Notes under the pieces: generated by a model
Seen by the model: the letters and a program-made list of their open reading frames with translations, nothing else
What the model was told of the DNA's origin: nothing
The model's database searches: none
Position numbers and translations under genes: made by a program
NCBI RefSeq assembly: GCF_003344785.1
Contig: NZ_QPMK01000003.1
Location: 499,160-563,159 of the forward strand
DNA from: Thalassococcus profundi
GTDB lineage: Bacteria > Pseudomonadota > Alphaproteobacteria > Rhodobacterales > Rhodobacteraceae
Reading direction: 5' to 3'
DNA length: 64,000 bases
Part shown: positions 20,559-30,099 of the stretch, piece after piece
How positions within the stretch are numbered: position 1 is the first letter of the stretch
Layout of the letters: each line of letters opens with the position of its first letter

Positions 20559-21365
20559 TCACCCCCGCTTCTCCGCATCCTTCGCCGCATCCCAGAGCGC
20601 ATCCATCTCCGCCAGATCGCTGTCCTTCGGTGTCCGGCCCTCCGCTGCAAGAGCGGCCTCTATCGCCTTGAACCGCCGGGTGAATTTCGCATTGGTTGCC
20701 CGCAATGCATCCTCCGGGTCGATCTCCATGTGCCGCGCCAGGTTGGCCATCACGAACAGCAGATCGCCGAATTCTTCGGCCCGGTGCGCCGCGTCCCGCG
20801 CCTCGCGCAGCTCCTGCGCCTCTTCGACGATCTTGTCGATCACCTCGTCCGTCGAGGGCCAGTCGAAGCCCACCCGCGCCGCGCGCTTCTGCAGCTTGAC
20901 CGCGCGCATCAGCGCCGGAAGCCCCATCGCAACACCGTCCAGAACGCCTTTCTCGGCCTTGGCCGCGCGTTCGGCGGCCTTGATCCGCTCCCAGTCCTGC
21001 ACCTGCTGTTCGGCGCTCTTGTCGCGGCTCTCGTCGCCGAAGACATGCGGATGCCGCGCCACCATCTTGTCGGCGATGCCGTTGGCCACGTCGTCGAAAT
21101 CGAAAAGCCCCGCCTCGGAGGCCATCTGCGTGTGATAGACTGATTGCAGCAGCAGATCGCCCAGCTCGCCGCGCAGCTCGTCCCAGGCCTCGCGCTCGAT
21201 CGCGTCGGCGACCTCGTAGGCTTCTTCGATGGTGTAGGGCGCGATGCTGGCAAAATCCTGTTCGATATCCCAGGGGCAACCGGTCTCGGGATCGCGCAGG
21301 CGGCGCATGATCTCGATCAGGCGCGGCATGCCGCCCACGGGGTTGTGGATCAGGTCGTCGGACAT
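20559..21365 (-). CDS. mazG: nucleoside triphosphate pyrophosphohydrolase MazG
   Basis: 268 residues from ATG 21365 (MSDDLIHNPVGGMPRLIEIM). It has two tandem MazG domains: the first with CPWDIEQDFASIAPYTIEEAYEVADAI and the ELGDLLLQ motif, the second with FDWPSTDEVIDKIVEEAQELREA and EEFGDLLFVMANLARH. The paired E-x-x-E/E-x-x-D motifs bind Mg. It hydrolyses NTPs to NMP and PPi, cleaning damaged or excess nucleotides. The long upstream reading to 22709 is antisense to the amidohydrolase and is rejected. Confidence 0.95.
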   Translation of the reverse strand: MSDDLIHNPVGGMPRLIEIMRRLRDPETGCPWDIEQDFASIAPYTIEEAYEVADAIEREAWDELRGELGDLLLQSVYHTQMASEAGLFDFDDVANGIADKMVARHPHVFGDESRDKSAEQQVQDWERIKAAERAAKAEKGVLDGVAMGLPALMRAVKLQKRAARVGFDWPSTDEVIDKIVEEAQELREARDAAHRAEEFGDLLFVMANLARHMEIDPEDALRATNAKFTRRFKAIEAALAAEGRTPKDSDLAEMDALWDAAKDAEKRG

Positions 21366-21428
21366 TGCGAAGGCTCCGGTTTTGGCGTCATGTGCAGGGA
21401 TGAAACAGGACAGGGCGGGAGTCCAGAC

Positions 21429-22586
21429 ATGCCGGTGGTGAACAGGATCGCGGAATTCGCCGAAGAGATGACCGGCTGGCGCCGGCATCTGCACCAGCAT
21501 CCGGAACTGGCGCTCGACTGCCACCAGACCGCGGCCTTCGTCGTCGAGCATCTGCGCGCCTTCGGCGTCGACGAGGTGCACGAGGGGCTGGCGCGCAGCG
21601 GCGTCGTGGGCATCGTGCACGGTCAGGGGCCGGGGCCGGTCACCGGCCTGCGCGCCGACATGGATGCGCTGCCGATGGACGAGGCGACGGGGCTGCCGTA
21701 TGCCTCGACCGTGCCGGGGCGGATGCATGCCTGCGGCCACGACGGCCACACCACGATGCTGCTCGGGGCGGCGAAATACCTCGCCGAGACGCGCAATTTC
21801 TCGGGCTCCGTCGCACTGATCTTCCAGCCCGCCGAAGAGGCCATCGGCGGCGGCCGGATCATGGTCGACGAGGGGATGATGGACCGCTTCGGCATCTCCG
21901 AGGTCTACGCGCTGCACACCGATCCCTTTGGCCCGCTGGGCGAATTCCGCACCCGCCCCGGACCGATTATGGCAGCGGTGGACGATTTCGAGATCCGGGT
22001 GACCGGGCAGGGCGGCCACGCCGCCTATCCCCAGGCCTGCCGCGACCCGATGCCCTGCGCGCTGGCGATCGGGCAGGCGCTGCAGACCATCGTGTCGCGC
22101 GACGCCGATCCGCTGGCGTCGCTGGTGGTGTCGCTGACGCAGGTACATGGCGGATCGGCGATGAACATCATCCCAGGCGAGGTCTACATGGCCGGCACGG
22201 TGCGCAGCTTCGACGCGGACTTGCGCGACCATGCCGAGGCGCGGCTGCGCGCCATCGTGGAGGGGCAGGCGGTGAGCTACGGCGTGGCGGCGCAGGTGGA
22301 CTACCACCGCTCCTACCCGCCGACGGTGAATCACGCCGACCAGACCGCCTTTGCCGCTGACGTGGCGCGCGGCGTGAGCGGGCAGGTGGTGGACGATCTG
22401 GCGCCCGAGATGGGGGCCGAGGATTTTTCCTACATGCTCGAGGCGCGGCCCGGGGCGTTCCTGTTCCTGGGGCAGGGGATCGGCGCATCGGTGCATCACC
22501 CGGAGTTCGATTTCAACGATGCCGCGGCGCCCTTCGGCGCGTCCTTCTTCGCCCGGCTGATCGAAACCCGCCAGCCGCGCGGCTGA
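21429..22586 (+). CDS. M20 family amidohydrolase
   Basis: 385 residues from ATG 21429 (MPVVNRIAEFAEEM), of the M20D amidohydrolase type (hippurate/N-acyl amino acid hydrolases). Metal and catalytic segments are LRADMDALPM (about 73-82), HACGHDGHT (about 100-108), FQPAEEAIGG (about 136-145) and the C-terminal MGAEDFSYML and HHPEFDFND. The dimerisation domain includes VTGQGGHAAYP. It would release a carboxylic acid from an N-acyl amino acid in the cytosol; the substrate is unknown. It is divergent from mazG, and agmatinase lies downstream. Confidence 0.9.
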   Translation: MPVVNRIAEFAEEMTGWRRHLHQHPELALDCHQTAAFVVEHLRAFGVDEVHEGLARSGVVGIVHGQGPGPVTGLRADMDALPMDEATGLPYASTVPGRMHACGHDGHTTMLLGAAKYLAETRNFSGSVALIFQPAEEAIGGGRIMVDEGMMDRFGISEVYALHTDPFGPLGEFRTRPGPIMAAVDDFEIRVTGQGGHAAYPQACRDPMPCALAIGQALQTIVSRDADPLASLVVSLTQVHGGSAMNIIPGEVYMAGTVRSFDADLRDHAEARLRAIVEGQAVSYGVAAQVDYHRSYPPTVNHADQTAFAADVARGVSGQVVDDLAPEMGAEDFSYMLEARPGAFLFLGQGIGASVHHPEFDFNDAAAPFGASFFARLIETRQPRG

Positions 22587-22643
22587 GGCCGGGCTTGCGG
22601 CGACGCGCGCAGAGTGGTTGAGTGCCCGCGATGCGCGCGCTGC

Positions 22644-22698
22644 GGGATGCCCTTTCGGTGCCTCCCGCCCGCCCACCCCGGCACCGAAAGGGCATCCC
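22644..22698 (+). promoter_or_regulatory. 19-bp perfect hairpin covering the agmatinase ribosome-binding site
   Basis: GGGATGCCCTTTCGGTGCC (22644-22662) and GGCACCGAAAGGGCATCCC (22680-22698) pair perfectly around a 17-nt pyrimidine-rich loop. The only Shine-Dalgarno-like sequence, GAAAGGG (22686-22692), lies in the right arm, and the stem ends 4 nt before ATG 22703. The fold would block initiation unless opened. It may be a regulatory leader or an inserted palindromic repeat. Confidence 0.7.
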
Positions 22699-22702
22699 CG
22701 CC

Positions 22703-23677
22703 ATGGCACTCGAAGACGCGAAATCTCAAGTCGATCAGGCTTTTACCCGAAACGATCTGCGCGGTCTGAGCTACGAGAACGCCTTTGGCGGGGCGACGTC
22801 CTTCCTGCGCCGGCGCTATACCAAGGACCTGAGCGGCGTCGATGTGGCGATCACCGGCATCCCCTTTGACCAGGCGGTGACCAACCGTCCCGGCACCCGG
22901 CTCGGCCCGCGCGCCGTGCGCGAGGCAAGCACCTTGCAGCCCTACGATCCGCCCTATGGCTGGGGCTATGATCCGCTGGGCACCTTCGCGGTCGCCGACT
23001 ACGGCGACATGGCCTTCGACTATGCCAACACCCGCGCCTTTCCCGCGGCGGTGACGCAGCACATCCGTGGCATCCTCGATGCCGGGGCCGCGACAATCAC
23101 CATTGGCGGCGATCACTTCATCACCCTGCCGATCCTGCGCGCCTACGTGGAGAAGTACGGGCCGGTTGCGCTGCTGCAATTCGACGCCCATTCCGACAGC
23201 TGGGTCGACGACGATGCCGACCGGATCGACCACGGCACCTTTGTCTACAAGGCGGTGAAAGAGGGGCTGATCCTGCCGGAGAAATCCGTCGCCGTCGGCA
23301 TCCGCACCGACAATCCCGACACCCTGGGCGTGCAGATCATCGATTCGTTCGAGGTGCACCGCAGCGGCCCCGACGCGGTGGCCGCGAAGATCAGGCAGAT
23401 CATCGGCGACACCCCATGTTACCTCACCTTCGACATCGATGCGCTGGATCCCGCCTATGCCCCGGGCACCGGCACGCCGGTCTGGGGCGGGCTCACCTCG
23501 GCCCAGGCGGCAATCATCCTGCGGGAAATCGCCGGTCTGACCCTGCTGGGCGGCGATGTGGTTGAAGTCAGCCCGCCGTTCGATACGACAGGCGCGACGG
23601 CCGTGGCCGCGGCCCATGTGGCGATGGAAATATTGTGCCTCTGGGGCTGGACCCGGCGCCCCGGCGCCCCCAGCTAA
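22703..23677 (+). CDS. speB: agmatinase / ureohydrolase
   Basis: 324 residues of the arginase/agmatinase family. Mn ligands are visible: GGDHFIT (about 134-140), FDAHSDSW (about 159-166) and FDIDALDP (about 242-249). It most likely converts agmatine to putrescine and urea; guanidinobutyrase or guanidinopropionase cannot be excluded from sequence. The start ATG 22703 follows a 19-bp hairpin that contains the likely ribosome-binding site. No arginine decarboxylase gene is nearby. Confidence 0.88.
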   Translation: MALEDAKSQVDQAFTRNDLRGLSYENAFGGATSFLRRRYTKDLSGVDVAITGIPFDQAVTNRPGTRLGPRAVREASTLQPYDPPYGWGYDPLGTFAVADYGDMAFDYANTRAFPAAVTQHIRGILDAGAATITIGGDHFITLPILRAYVEKYGPVALLQFDAHSDSWVDDDADRIDHGTFVYKAVKEGLILPEKSVAVGIRTDNPDTLGVQIIDSFEVHRSGPDAVAAKIRQIIGDTPCYLTFDIDALDPAYAPGTGTPVWGGLTSAQAAIILREIAGLTLLGGDVVEVSPPFDTTGATAVAAAHVAMEILCLWGWTRRPGAPS

Positions 23678-23735
23678 GGAGGGCCGGGCCGGACGCCCCG
23701 AGATCGATGGGCCCGAAATCGAAGGGAAGGTTTGC

Positions 23736-24152
23736 GTGCGGATGATTTTCTGGCTCATCGTTCTGGCTGTCGTCGCGGGTCTGGCCTGGATCCGCTTGGC
23801 CCCGTCGGACCCTGCCGTCTGGAACGTGGATCCGATGGTGACCGCCGACCAAGACCTCGCCAGCGGCGTGCGGCGGCGGATCGACGGCGGCGCACCGGTC
23901 ATGCAGGCGCTCGACCGCATCATCCTTGCTACCCCGCGCACCGAGCTTCTGGCCGGCAGCGTCGAAGAGGGGCGCATGACCTATATCACCCGGACGAAAT
24001 GGATGGGCTTCCCCGACTACACCACGGTGCAACTGAGCGACGACCACCTCGAGCTCTATGCCCGCCAGCGGTTCGGCATGGCCGACATGGGGGTCAACAA
24101 GGCCCGCGTCGAAGGCTGGCTGTCGCAGCTTGAGGCCGCTCCCGAAAGCTGA
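23736..24152 (+). CDS. DUF1499 domain protein
   Basis: 138 residues from GTG 23736 (or ATG 23742). GGGAAGG ends 5 nt before the GTG, which favours it. One N-terminal membrane segment (IFWLIVLAVVAGLAWI) anchors it, followed by a soluble DUF1499 domain with TPRTELLAGSVEEGRMTYITRTKWMGFPDYTTVQ and ELYARQRFGMADMGVNKARV. Family function is unknown. It sits between speB and prfA on the same strand, 40 bp before prfA. Confidence 0.8.
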   Translation: MRMIFWLIVLAVVAGLAWIRLAPSDPAVWNVDPMVTADQDLASGVRRRIDGGAPVMQALDRIILATPRTELLAGSVEEGRMTYITRTKWMGFPDYTTVQLSDDHLELYARQRFGMADMGVNKARVEGWLSQLEAAPES

Positions 24153-24192
24153 GCGATCTTGACGCGCCATGCGCGATAAGGGACAGACGGGC

Positions 24193-25242
24193 ATGGTTCC
24201 CTCTGCCCGACTTGTCCAGATCACCCAGCGTTTCGAGTACCTCGAGGCCCGCATGGCCGAGGGCGGCGGCGACATTGCCGCCCTGGGCCGCGAATATGCC
24301 GAACTGCGCCCCGTCGTGGACCAGATCGCCGCCTGGCGGCGCCTGACCGACGACATCGCCGAGGCCGAGGCGATGCTCGAGGATCCCGAGATGCGCGCGC
24401 TGGCCGAGGACGAGCTCGAAGACCTGCGCGCCCGTCTTCCCGCCGCCGAAGAGGCGCTGCAACTGGCGCTGTTGCCCAAGGATGCCGCCGACGCCCGTCC
24501 CGCGATGCTGGAAATCCGTCCCGGCACCGGCGGCGAGGAAGCGGCGCTGTTCGCCGGCGATCTTCTGCGGATGTACCAGCGCTATGCCGAAACCCGCGGC
24601 TGGCAGTTCGAGATCGTCGAGGAGCAGATGACCGAACTGGGCGGCATCAAGGAGCTGGTGGCCCATATCACCGGCCAGGACGTCTTTGCCCGGCTCAAGT
24701 TCGAATCCGGCGTGCATCGGGTGCAGCGTGTGCCCGCGACCGAAAGCGGCGGGCGCATCCACACCTCGGCCGCCACCGTGGCGGTGCTGCCCGAGGCCGA
24801 GGAGGTCGACGTGCAGATCGACCCGAACGACCTGCGCATCGACACCATGCGCAGTTCCGGCGCGGGCGGGCAGCATGTGAACACCACCGATTCCGCCGTG
24901 CGGATCACCCATATTCCCACCGGGATCGTCGTCACCAGTTCCGAGAAATCCCAGCACCGCAACCGCGAGATCGCCATGCAGGTGCTGCGCGCCCGGCTCT
25001 TCGATGCCGAGCGACAGAAGGCCGACAGCGCACGTTCGGCCAGCCGCAAGGCGCAAGTGGGCAGCGGCGACCGCTCCGAACGCATCCGCACCTACAACTT
25101 CCCGCAGGGGCGGCTGTCGGATCATCGCATCAACCTGACGCTCTACAAGCTCGACCAGGTGATGCAGGGCGACCTCGACGAGCTGATCGATGCGCTCACC
25201 GCCGATGCCCAGGCGACGCTGCTGGCCGAGATGGGCGCATGA
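24193..25242 (+). CDS. prfA: peptide chain release factor 1
   Basis: 349 residues from ATG 24193 ([21 protein letters not shown]), chosen because RF1 orthologues begin like this and AAGGGA lies 9 nt upstream; ATG 24169 would add eight residues. It terminates translation at UAA/UAG. The GGQ motif is at residues 225-227 ([17 protein letters not shown]), the RF1 recognition loop lies earlier, and the C-terminal [22 protein letters not shown] is typical. The prmC gene that methylates the GGQ glutamine overlaps its stop. Confidence 0.97.
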   Translation: MVPSARLVQITQRFEYLEARMAEGGGDIAALGREYAELRPVVDQIAAWRRLTDDIAEAEAMLEDPEMRALAEDELEDLRARLPAAEEALQLALLPKDAADARPAMLEIRPGTGGEEAALFAGDLLRMYQRYAETRGWQFEIVEEQMTELGGIKELVAHITGQDVFARLKFESGVHRVQRVPATESGGRIHTSAATVAVLPEAEEVDVQIDPNDLRIDTMRSSGAGGQHVNTTDSAVRITHIPTGIVVTSSEKSQHRNREIAMQVLRARLFDAERQKADSARSASRKAQVGSGDRSERIRTYNFPQGRLSDHRINLTLYKLDQVMQGDLDELIDALTADAQATLLAEMGA

Positions 25243-26084
25243 CCGGATCCGAGGCTCTGGCCGCCGCCACCCGCGCCCTGACCGCGGCGGGCATCCCGGA
25301 CGCGGGCCGCGACGCCCGGCGCCTGCTGGCGCATGTGCTCAAGGTGCCTGCCGGACGGCTGACGCTATTCCTGCCCGAACCGGTGCCGCCGGACCTCGGC
25401 GTCATCTACAACGTGCTGATCGAACGGCGCTGCGAACGTGTGCCGGTGTCGCACCTGACCGGGCGGCGGCTGTTCTACGGCCGCGACTTCCTCGTCACCC
25501 CCGAGGTGCTGGACCCGCGGCCCGAAACCGAAACCCTGATCGAGGCGGCGCTGGCGGCACCCTTCGCCAATGTGCTCGATCTCGGGACCGGGTCGGGCTG
25601 CATCGTGCTGACGCTGGTGGCCGAGACCCCTGGCAGCCGCGGTATGGGCGTCGATATCAGCCCCGAGGCGCTGAACGTCGCCTACTGGAACCGCAACGCG
25701 CTGCGGCTCGAGGACCGGGTGCGGCTGGCCACTGGTCACTGGTACGAGGCGGTCGATCCGCCCGGCAGCCGCTTCGACCTGGTCGTGTCGAACCCGCCCT
25801 ATATCGCCCGCGTCGAAATGCCGGACCTGGCGCCCGAAGTGCGCGATCACGAACCGGCCCTGGCGCTCACCGATGGCGCCGACGGGCTCTCGGCCTATCG
25901 CGCCATCGCGGCGGGTGCGGCGGCGCATCTGCTGCCCGGCGGGCGGCTGCTTGTCGAGATCGGGCCGACCCAGGCCACCGAGGTGACGGCGATTCTGGCA
26001 GCACAGGGGTTGCACAAGCTGCGCGTCATTCCCGACCTTGACGGTCGCGATCGGGTGCTTCAGGCCGTCTTGCCCGGCGGCTGA
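25239..26084 (+). CDS. prmC: peptide chain release factor N5-glutamine methyltransferase
   Basis: A 281-residue class I methyltransferase with the SAM-binding [13 protein letters not shown] (about 110-122) and the substrate glutamine motif NPPY (185-188). The N-terminal helical domain includes [15 protein letters not shown] and [29 protein letters not shown], diagnostic of PrmC. It methylates the GGQ glutamine of RF1/RF2. ATGA overlap with prfA couples the enzyme to its substrate. Confidence 0.97.
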   Translation: MTGSEALAAATRALTAAGIPDAGRDARRLLAHVLKVPAGRLTLFLPEPVPPDLGVIYNVLIERRCERVPVSHLTGRRLFYGRDFLVTPEVLDPRPETETLIEAALAAPFANVLDLGTGSGCIVLTLVAETPGSRGMGVDISPEALNVAYWNRNALRLEDRVRLATGHWYEAVDPPGSRFDLVVSNPPYIARVEMPDLAPEVRDHEPALALTDGADGLSAYRAIAAGAAAHLLPGGRLLVEIGPTQATEVTAILAAQGLHKLRVIPDLDGRDRVLQAVLPGG

Positions 26085-26298
26085 ACGCCGAATTGAGGCA
26101 ATTTTGCGCATTTTCGGACGATTTTTGCTTGTGTGCGCTGCCCGGACGTGGTTATTCGAGGGTGTCAGGCCGGTGGATACCGCCCGGTGGTCCCGCCTGA
26201 CATCAAGCCACACATCGACGTGATCCCGAATTTGCAGGTGCCCGTCAGCACCGCCCGGGATCGCAAGGCAGTCAAAAGACAAGGCTGAAGCTCGAAAC

Positions 26299-26958
26299 AT
26301 GAGATCATCAAAATCCCGCTCGCGGTCGAAGAACAACCGCAACCGTTCCAACAATTCGGGTGCGAACGTCGTCAACCGCGTGTTCGACAGCTCCGGCCCG
26401 GACGGCAAGGTGCGCGGCACGCCGCAGCAGATCATCGACAAGTACAACCAGCTGGCGCGCGATGCGCAACTGGCCAACGACCGCGTCGCGACCGAGAATT
26501 TCCAGCAGCATGCGGAACACTACCTGCGCCTGCTGAGCGACGCGCAGCGCGAAATGGACCAGCGCCGCGAACAGCAGGAGCGCGAGAACCGCGAACGCCA
26601 GGCGCAGCGCGACCGCGACCGCAACGAGAGCCAGCAAAACAACGGCGGCCAGCAGGGCGGCCAGAACAACAGCGACGGCAACGGCCACGGACAGGGCGGC
26701 CATGACGCCGGGTCCGGCGACCAGCCCTCCGGCAATCACGGTCAGCCCCAGTCCGGCAACCGGTTCGGCGGCCAGGACGACGTGGTCGACCTGTCGGACG
26801 GCACCGAGGAAAGCACCCTGGTCGAGACGCCCGAGAGCGCCGCGGAAAGCGCGCCCAAGCCCAAGCGCGCGCGCAAGCCGCGCACCAAGAAATCTGACAC
26901 GTCCGACAAGGACTCCGGCTCGGGCGGTGGCGACACCACCACCAGCGCGGCGGAATAG
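26299..26958 (+). CDS. DUF4167 domain protein
   Basis: 219 residues. A basic, Asn/Ser-rich N-terminus (SKSRSRSKNNRNRSNNSG) precedes the DUF4167 core NRVFDSSGPDGKVRGTPQQIIDKYNQLARDAQLANDRVATENFQQHAEHYLRLL (about 27-80). The rest is low complexity: an Arg/Glu/Gln charged helix, a Gly/Asn/Gln stretch and a Lys/Arg-rich patch (KPKRARKPRTKK). The composition suggests nucleic acid binding or condensate-like behaviour, which is inference; function is unknown. It follows prmC with a 214-bp gap holding a TGTCAGGC/GCCTGACA inverted repeat (26163-26202). Confidence 0.88.
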   Translation: MRSSKSRSRSKNNRNRSNNSGANVVNRVFDSSGPDGKVRGTPQQIIDKYNQLARDAQLANDRVATENFQQHAEHYLRLLSDAQREMDQRREQQERENRERQAQRDRDRNESQQNNGGQQGGQNNSDGNGHGQGGHDAGSGDQPSGNHGQPQSGNRFGGQDDVVDLSDGTEESTLVETPESAAESAPKPKRARKPRTKKSDTSDKDSGSGGGDTTTSAAE

Positions 26959-26969
26959 GCGCCTCGGGC

Positions 26970-27812
26970 TCAGGCGGCCTTGACCGCCCGGGCCAGTGCG
27001 CAGAACTGCTCCAGCGACAGCCGCTCGGCCCGTTCCGTCGGGGCGATGCCGACGGAGACGAGAATCTCCTCGATTTCGGGATGCAGCCCGCGCAAGGCCG
27101 CGCGCAGCATCTTGCGACGCTGGTTGAAGGCCATGGCCACCACCCGCTCCAGAACCTGTGCATCCGCCTCGAAGCGCGGCTCTGGCAGGGCGGTCAGGCG
27201 CACCACGGCCGAACTGACCTTGGGCGGCGGGGTGAAGGCCTCGGGCGGCAGCGACAGCACGATCCGCGCCTCCGCGCGCCACTGCACCAGCAGCGCCAGG
27301 CGGCCATAGGCCTTGGATCCGGGCTGCGCAACGATGCGCTCCGCCACCTCGCGCTGGAACATCAGCGTCAGCGATGACCAGAACGGCGGCCAGTCCGCGG
27401 GCGTGAGCCAGCGCACAAGAAGCTCGGTGCCGACATTGTATGGCAGGTTGGCGCAGATCGCGATGGGCGGCGTCAGATGCGCCAGCGGGTCGACCTTCAG
27501 CGCGTCGCCCTCGATCACCTCCAGCCGCCCCGGGTAAGCCGCCGCGATCTCGGCCAGCGCCGGCAGGCAGCGCGCGTCCTTCTCGATCGCCAGCACCCGC
27601 CGCGCGCCTTCGGCCAGGAGCCCGCGGGTCAGCCCGCCGGGGCCGGGACCGATCTCGAGCACATCCAGCCCGGTGAGGTCGCCCGCCTGCCGCGCGATCT
27701 TGGCCGTCAGGTTCAGGTCGAGCAGGAAGTTTTGCCCCAACGCCTTCTTTGCGCGCAGATCGTGATCCGCGATCACCTGGCGCAGCGGGGGCAGGTCGTC
27801 GATGCCGCTCAT
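26970..27812 (-). CDS. rsmA: 16S rRNA dimethyladenosine transferase
   Basis: A 280-residue KsgA/Dim1 enzyme that dimethylates A1518 and A1519 of 16S rRNA. Motifs: [11 protein letters not shown] (about 22-32), [14 protein letters not shown] (about 52-65), [11 protein letters not shown] (about 121-131) and [12 protein letters not shown] near 210. ATG 27812 is preceded by CCGGAGAAGAC. It is the last gene of the envelope operon, separated from pdxA by 74 bp that contain a GC hairpin; it ends 11 bp from the convergent DUF4167 gene. Confidence 0.96.
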   Translation of the reverse strand: MSGIDDLPPLRQVIADHDLRAKKALGQNFLLDLNLTAKIARQAGDLTGLDVLEIGPGPGGLTRGLLAEGARRVLAIEKDARCLPALAEIAAAYPGRLEVIEGDALKVDPLAHLTPPIAICANLPYNVGTELLVRWLTPADWPPFWSSLTLMFQREVAERIVAQPGSKAYGRLALLVQWRAEARIVLSLPPEAFTPPPKVSSAVVRLTALPEPRFEADAQVLERVVAMAFNQRRKMLRAALRGLHPEIEEILVSVGIAPTERAERLSLEQFCALARAVKAA

Positions 27813-27840
27813 GTCTTCTCCGGTTTACAATAACCCTCGG

Positions 27841-27863
27841 GGTCCGGGGCAGCGCCCCGGTCC
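27841..27863. repeat. GC hairpin between pdxA and rsmA
   Basis: CCGGGGC-AGC-GCCCCGG (27844-27860) with flanking GGT/TCC. On the minus strand it is followed by an ACCCCGAGGGTTAT segment that resembles the hairpin plus CCCCGGAG-TTTA pattern of the dispersed repeats at 45810 and 49097. It could attenuate rsmA or mark a degenerate repeat copy. Confidence 0.6.
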
Positions 27864-27886
27864 GGCGCCGCCGCCCGCGCGGCCGG

Positions 27887-28867
27887 TCACGCAGCGCCCT
27901 GCGCCAGCCGCCAGGCCAGCCTCAGCGCCTCGATGGTCGAGGCCGGGTTGGCGCTGCCGGTGCCGGCGATGTCGAAGGCGGTGCCGTGATCGGGCGAGGT
28001 GCGGAGGAACGGCAGGCCCAGCGTGACGTTCACGCCGCGGTCGAAATCCAGCGTCTTGATCGGGATCAGCGCCTGGTCGTGGTACATGCAGATCGCGGCG
28101 TCGTACCGGCTGCGCGCGGCGGCGTGGAACATCGTGTCGGCCGACAGCGGTCCGCGCAGGTCCATGCCTTCGCCGCGCAGCCGGTCCAGCACCGGAACGA
28201 TCACCTCGATTTCCTCGCGGCCGATCTTGCCGCCTTCGCCCGCATGCGGGTTCAGCCCCGCCACGGCCAGCCGTGGCGCGGGCAGGCCGAATTGCGCGAT
28301 CAGCGCCGCATGGGTGATGCGGATGCGCGCCTCGAGCAGTTCGGGCGTGAGCGCGGCGGGCACCTCGGCCAGCGGGATGTGAATGGTCGCCGGCACCACG
28401 CGCAGCTGGTCCGAGGCCAGCATCATCACCACCTCGGGCACCCGGGCCAGATGGGCGAGGTATTCCGTATGGCCGGGAAAGGCGAAGCCCGCGCCGTCCT
28501 GCAGGGCCTGCTTGTGGATCGGTAGCGTGCAGACGGCGGAGACCGCGCCGGTCTGCGCCATGTCCACCGCGCGGGCGATGACGTCGATCACCGCCTGGGC
28601 CTGGGCGGGCTGCGGCACGCCGGGGGTGCGGGCGCCGGGAAAGGGGTAGGGCAGGACCGGCAGCCCCTCCTCGGCCCGTGTCCGCGCCTCTTCGGGACGG
28701 TCGATGCGCACCTGCGGCACGGTGCCGGGCAGGTGGTCGGGATCGCCCAGAAAGAAGAACGGCACCGAGGCACCCAATGCCTTCCAGCAGGCCTCGGCCA
28801 GTTCCGGGCCGATGCCCGCAGGTTCGCCGCAGGTCAGCGCGATGGGCGCCGGTGCGCCGGCTGTCAT
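27887..28867 (-). CDS. pdxA: 4-hydroxythreonine-4-phosphate dehydrogenase
   Basis: 326 residues, PLP biosynthesis (DXP-dependent route). Metal-binding histidines are in FPGHTEYLA (about 138-146), LNPHAGEGG (about 199-207) and MYHDQALIPIK (about 250-260). ALTCGEPAGIGPELA at the start is the conserved family opening. ATG 28867 overlaps the surA stop by 4 bp (ATGA). surA-pdxA-rsmA is a conserved proteobacterial arrangement. Confidence 0.96.
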   Translation of the reverse strand: MTAGAPAPIALTCGEPAGIGPELAEACWKALGASVPFFFLGDPDHLPGTVPQVRIDRPEEARTRAEEGLPVLPYPFPGARTPGVPQPAQAQAVIDVIARAVDMAQTGAVSAVCTLPIHKQALQDGAGFAFPGHTEYLAHLARVPEVVMMLASDQLRVVPATIHIPLAEVPAALTPELLEARIRITHAALIAQFGLPAPRLAVAGLNPHAGEGGKIGREEIEVIVPVLDRLRGEGMDLRGPLSADTMFHAAARSRYDAAICMYHDQALIPIKTLDFDRGVNVTLGLPFLRTSPDHGTAFDIAGTGSANPASTIEALRLAWRLAQGAA

Positions 28868-30099
28868 TGCTCGACGATGCGGGCGTCGGCGCGGAGCTGC
28901 GCGAGGTATCCGTCGGCCAGGGCCGACAGCCGTTCGTTGCGCAGACCCATCAGCAGATCCTCGCGCGAGGCGTCCTCGGCGATGGCGTTGGTCCGCCCGC
29001 AGAGCATCAGGAACACCAGCGTCTGCCCGTTCGAGCGGGTCAGCGCCGTCGACACCTCGCCGGGATCGAGCTTGGAAAGCTCGAAGGCGATGTCGGTGGG
29101 GATCTCCGACGGCGGCAGCGACCCGCGGTCCAGCACCTCGGGTGGCTGGCCCTGGGCGACGGCATAGAGGTCGTCGCAACGGTCCACCTGAGAGGCCAGC
29201 ACCCGCGCCCGCGCCAGCGTCTCGGGCGAGCGCCCGCCGGGCATGTAGTAGGCAGCGTATTCCACCGCTGCGACCTCGGGGCCGCTATAGTCGGCTTCCT
29301 CGATGGCGCGCAGCTGGAACAGCGCCACGGCGTTGTTCAGCGGCAGCGGATCGGTGACCTCGCCCGGTGCCAGGCCCAGCAGGATCGGGCGCAGCTGCGG
29401 CGGCAGCTCGCTCAGGTCCTGCCAGGGCAGCCGTCCGCCGTTGGCGCGCGACTGGGTGGCCGAATACCGCCGCGCTTCGGCGGAGAACGCCGCTTCGGAG
29501 GTGATCTGCGAGATCCGTTCGGCCCGGGCGCGTACCGCTTCGGCCTCCTGCGGCGGCGCCGGCATGATGATTTCGGACAGCAGGACGCGCACATTGCTCG
29601 ATCCGGCGCCCGACGACAGGGCGCGGTCGATCTCGGTGTCGGTGATGTTCACCTGGCCGACAAAGCGCGCCTGCACCAGTTCGCGCCAGCCAAGACCGGC
29701 CCGGACGAAATCGCGGAAGGTCTGTTCGGCGACGCCGGCCCCCTCCAGCGCCTGCACGAATTCCTCGCGCGTCAGGTTGGCGCGGCCGGCGAATTCCGAC
29801 ATGCCGTCCAGAACGTCCTCTTCGGACAGCACGATGCCCGCCTGCTGCACCGCCTGCAGGCGGATGCGGTCGTCGATCAGCTGTTCGCGTGCCGCTTCGG
29901 CGGGATTGCCGGGCGCGTTCAGCACCTGGTTCATGCGCGTGCGCTGATCGAGCTCGTAATAGGTGACCACCGAATCGTTTACGACGATCGCCGGGGAAAA
30001 CAGGTTCTGCGCCGATGCGGCACCGGGCAGCACCGTCGTGGCCAGAGCCACGAAGAGGACCAGGGGCAGGCGGATGAGGAGGGCGATCAGTAGCTGCAT
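28864..30099 (-). CDS. surA: periplasmic chaperone / peptidyl-prolyl isomerase SurA
   Basis: 411 residues with a signal peptide (cleavage near GAASA-QN, about 30). The SurA N-terminal helical domain (IVVNDSVVTYYELDQRTRM) spans about 35-150. One parvulin-type domain follows at about 170-270 (VLLSEIIMPAPP, ATQSRANGGRLPWQDLSELPPQ). A weaker repeat covers the C-terminus. It chaperones outer membrane beta-barrels, including LptD, encoded just upstream with a 13-bp overlap (surA ATG 30099, lptD stop 30087). Confidence 0.93.
   Translation of the reverse strand: MQLLIALLIRLPLVLFVALATTVLPGAASAQNLFSPAIVVNDSVVTYYELDQRTRMNQVLNAPGNPAEAAREQLIDDRIRLQAVQQAGIVLSEEDVLDGMSEFAGRANLTREEFVQALEGAGVAEQTFRDFVRAGLGWRELVQARFVGQVNITDTEIDRALSSGAGSSNVRVLLSEIIMPAPPQEAEAVRARAERISQITSEAAFSAEARRYSATQSRANGGRLPWQDLSELPPQLRPILLGLAPGEVTDPLPLNNAVALFQLRAIEEADYSGPEVAAVEYAAYYMPGGRSPETLARARVLASQVDRCDDLYAVAQGQPPEVLDRGSLPPSEIPTDIAFELSKLDPGEVSTALTRSNGQTLVFLMLCGRTNAIAEDASREDLLMGLRNERLSALADGYLAQLRADARIVEQ

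Noticed and set aside
20559-22709. 716-residue mazG reading
   Set aside because: The first 448 codons are antisense to the M20 amidohydrolase. MazG homology begins at MSDDLIHNPVGG (21365).
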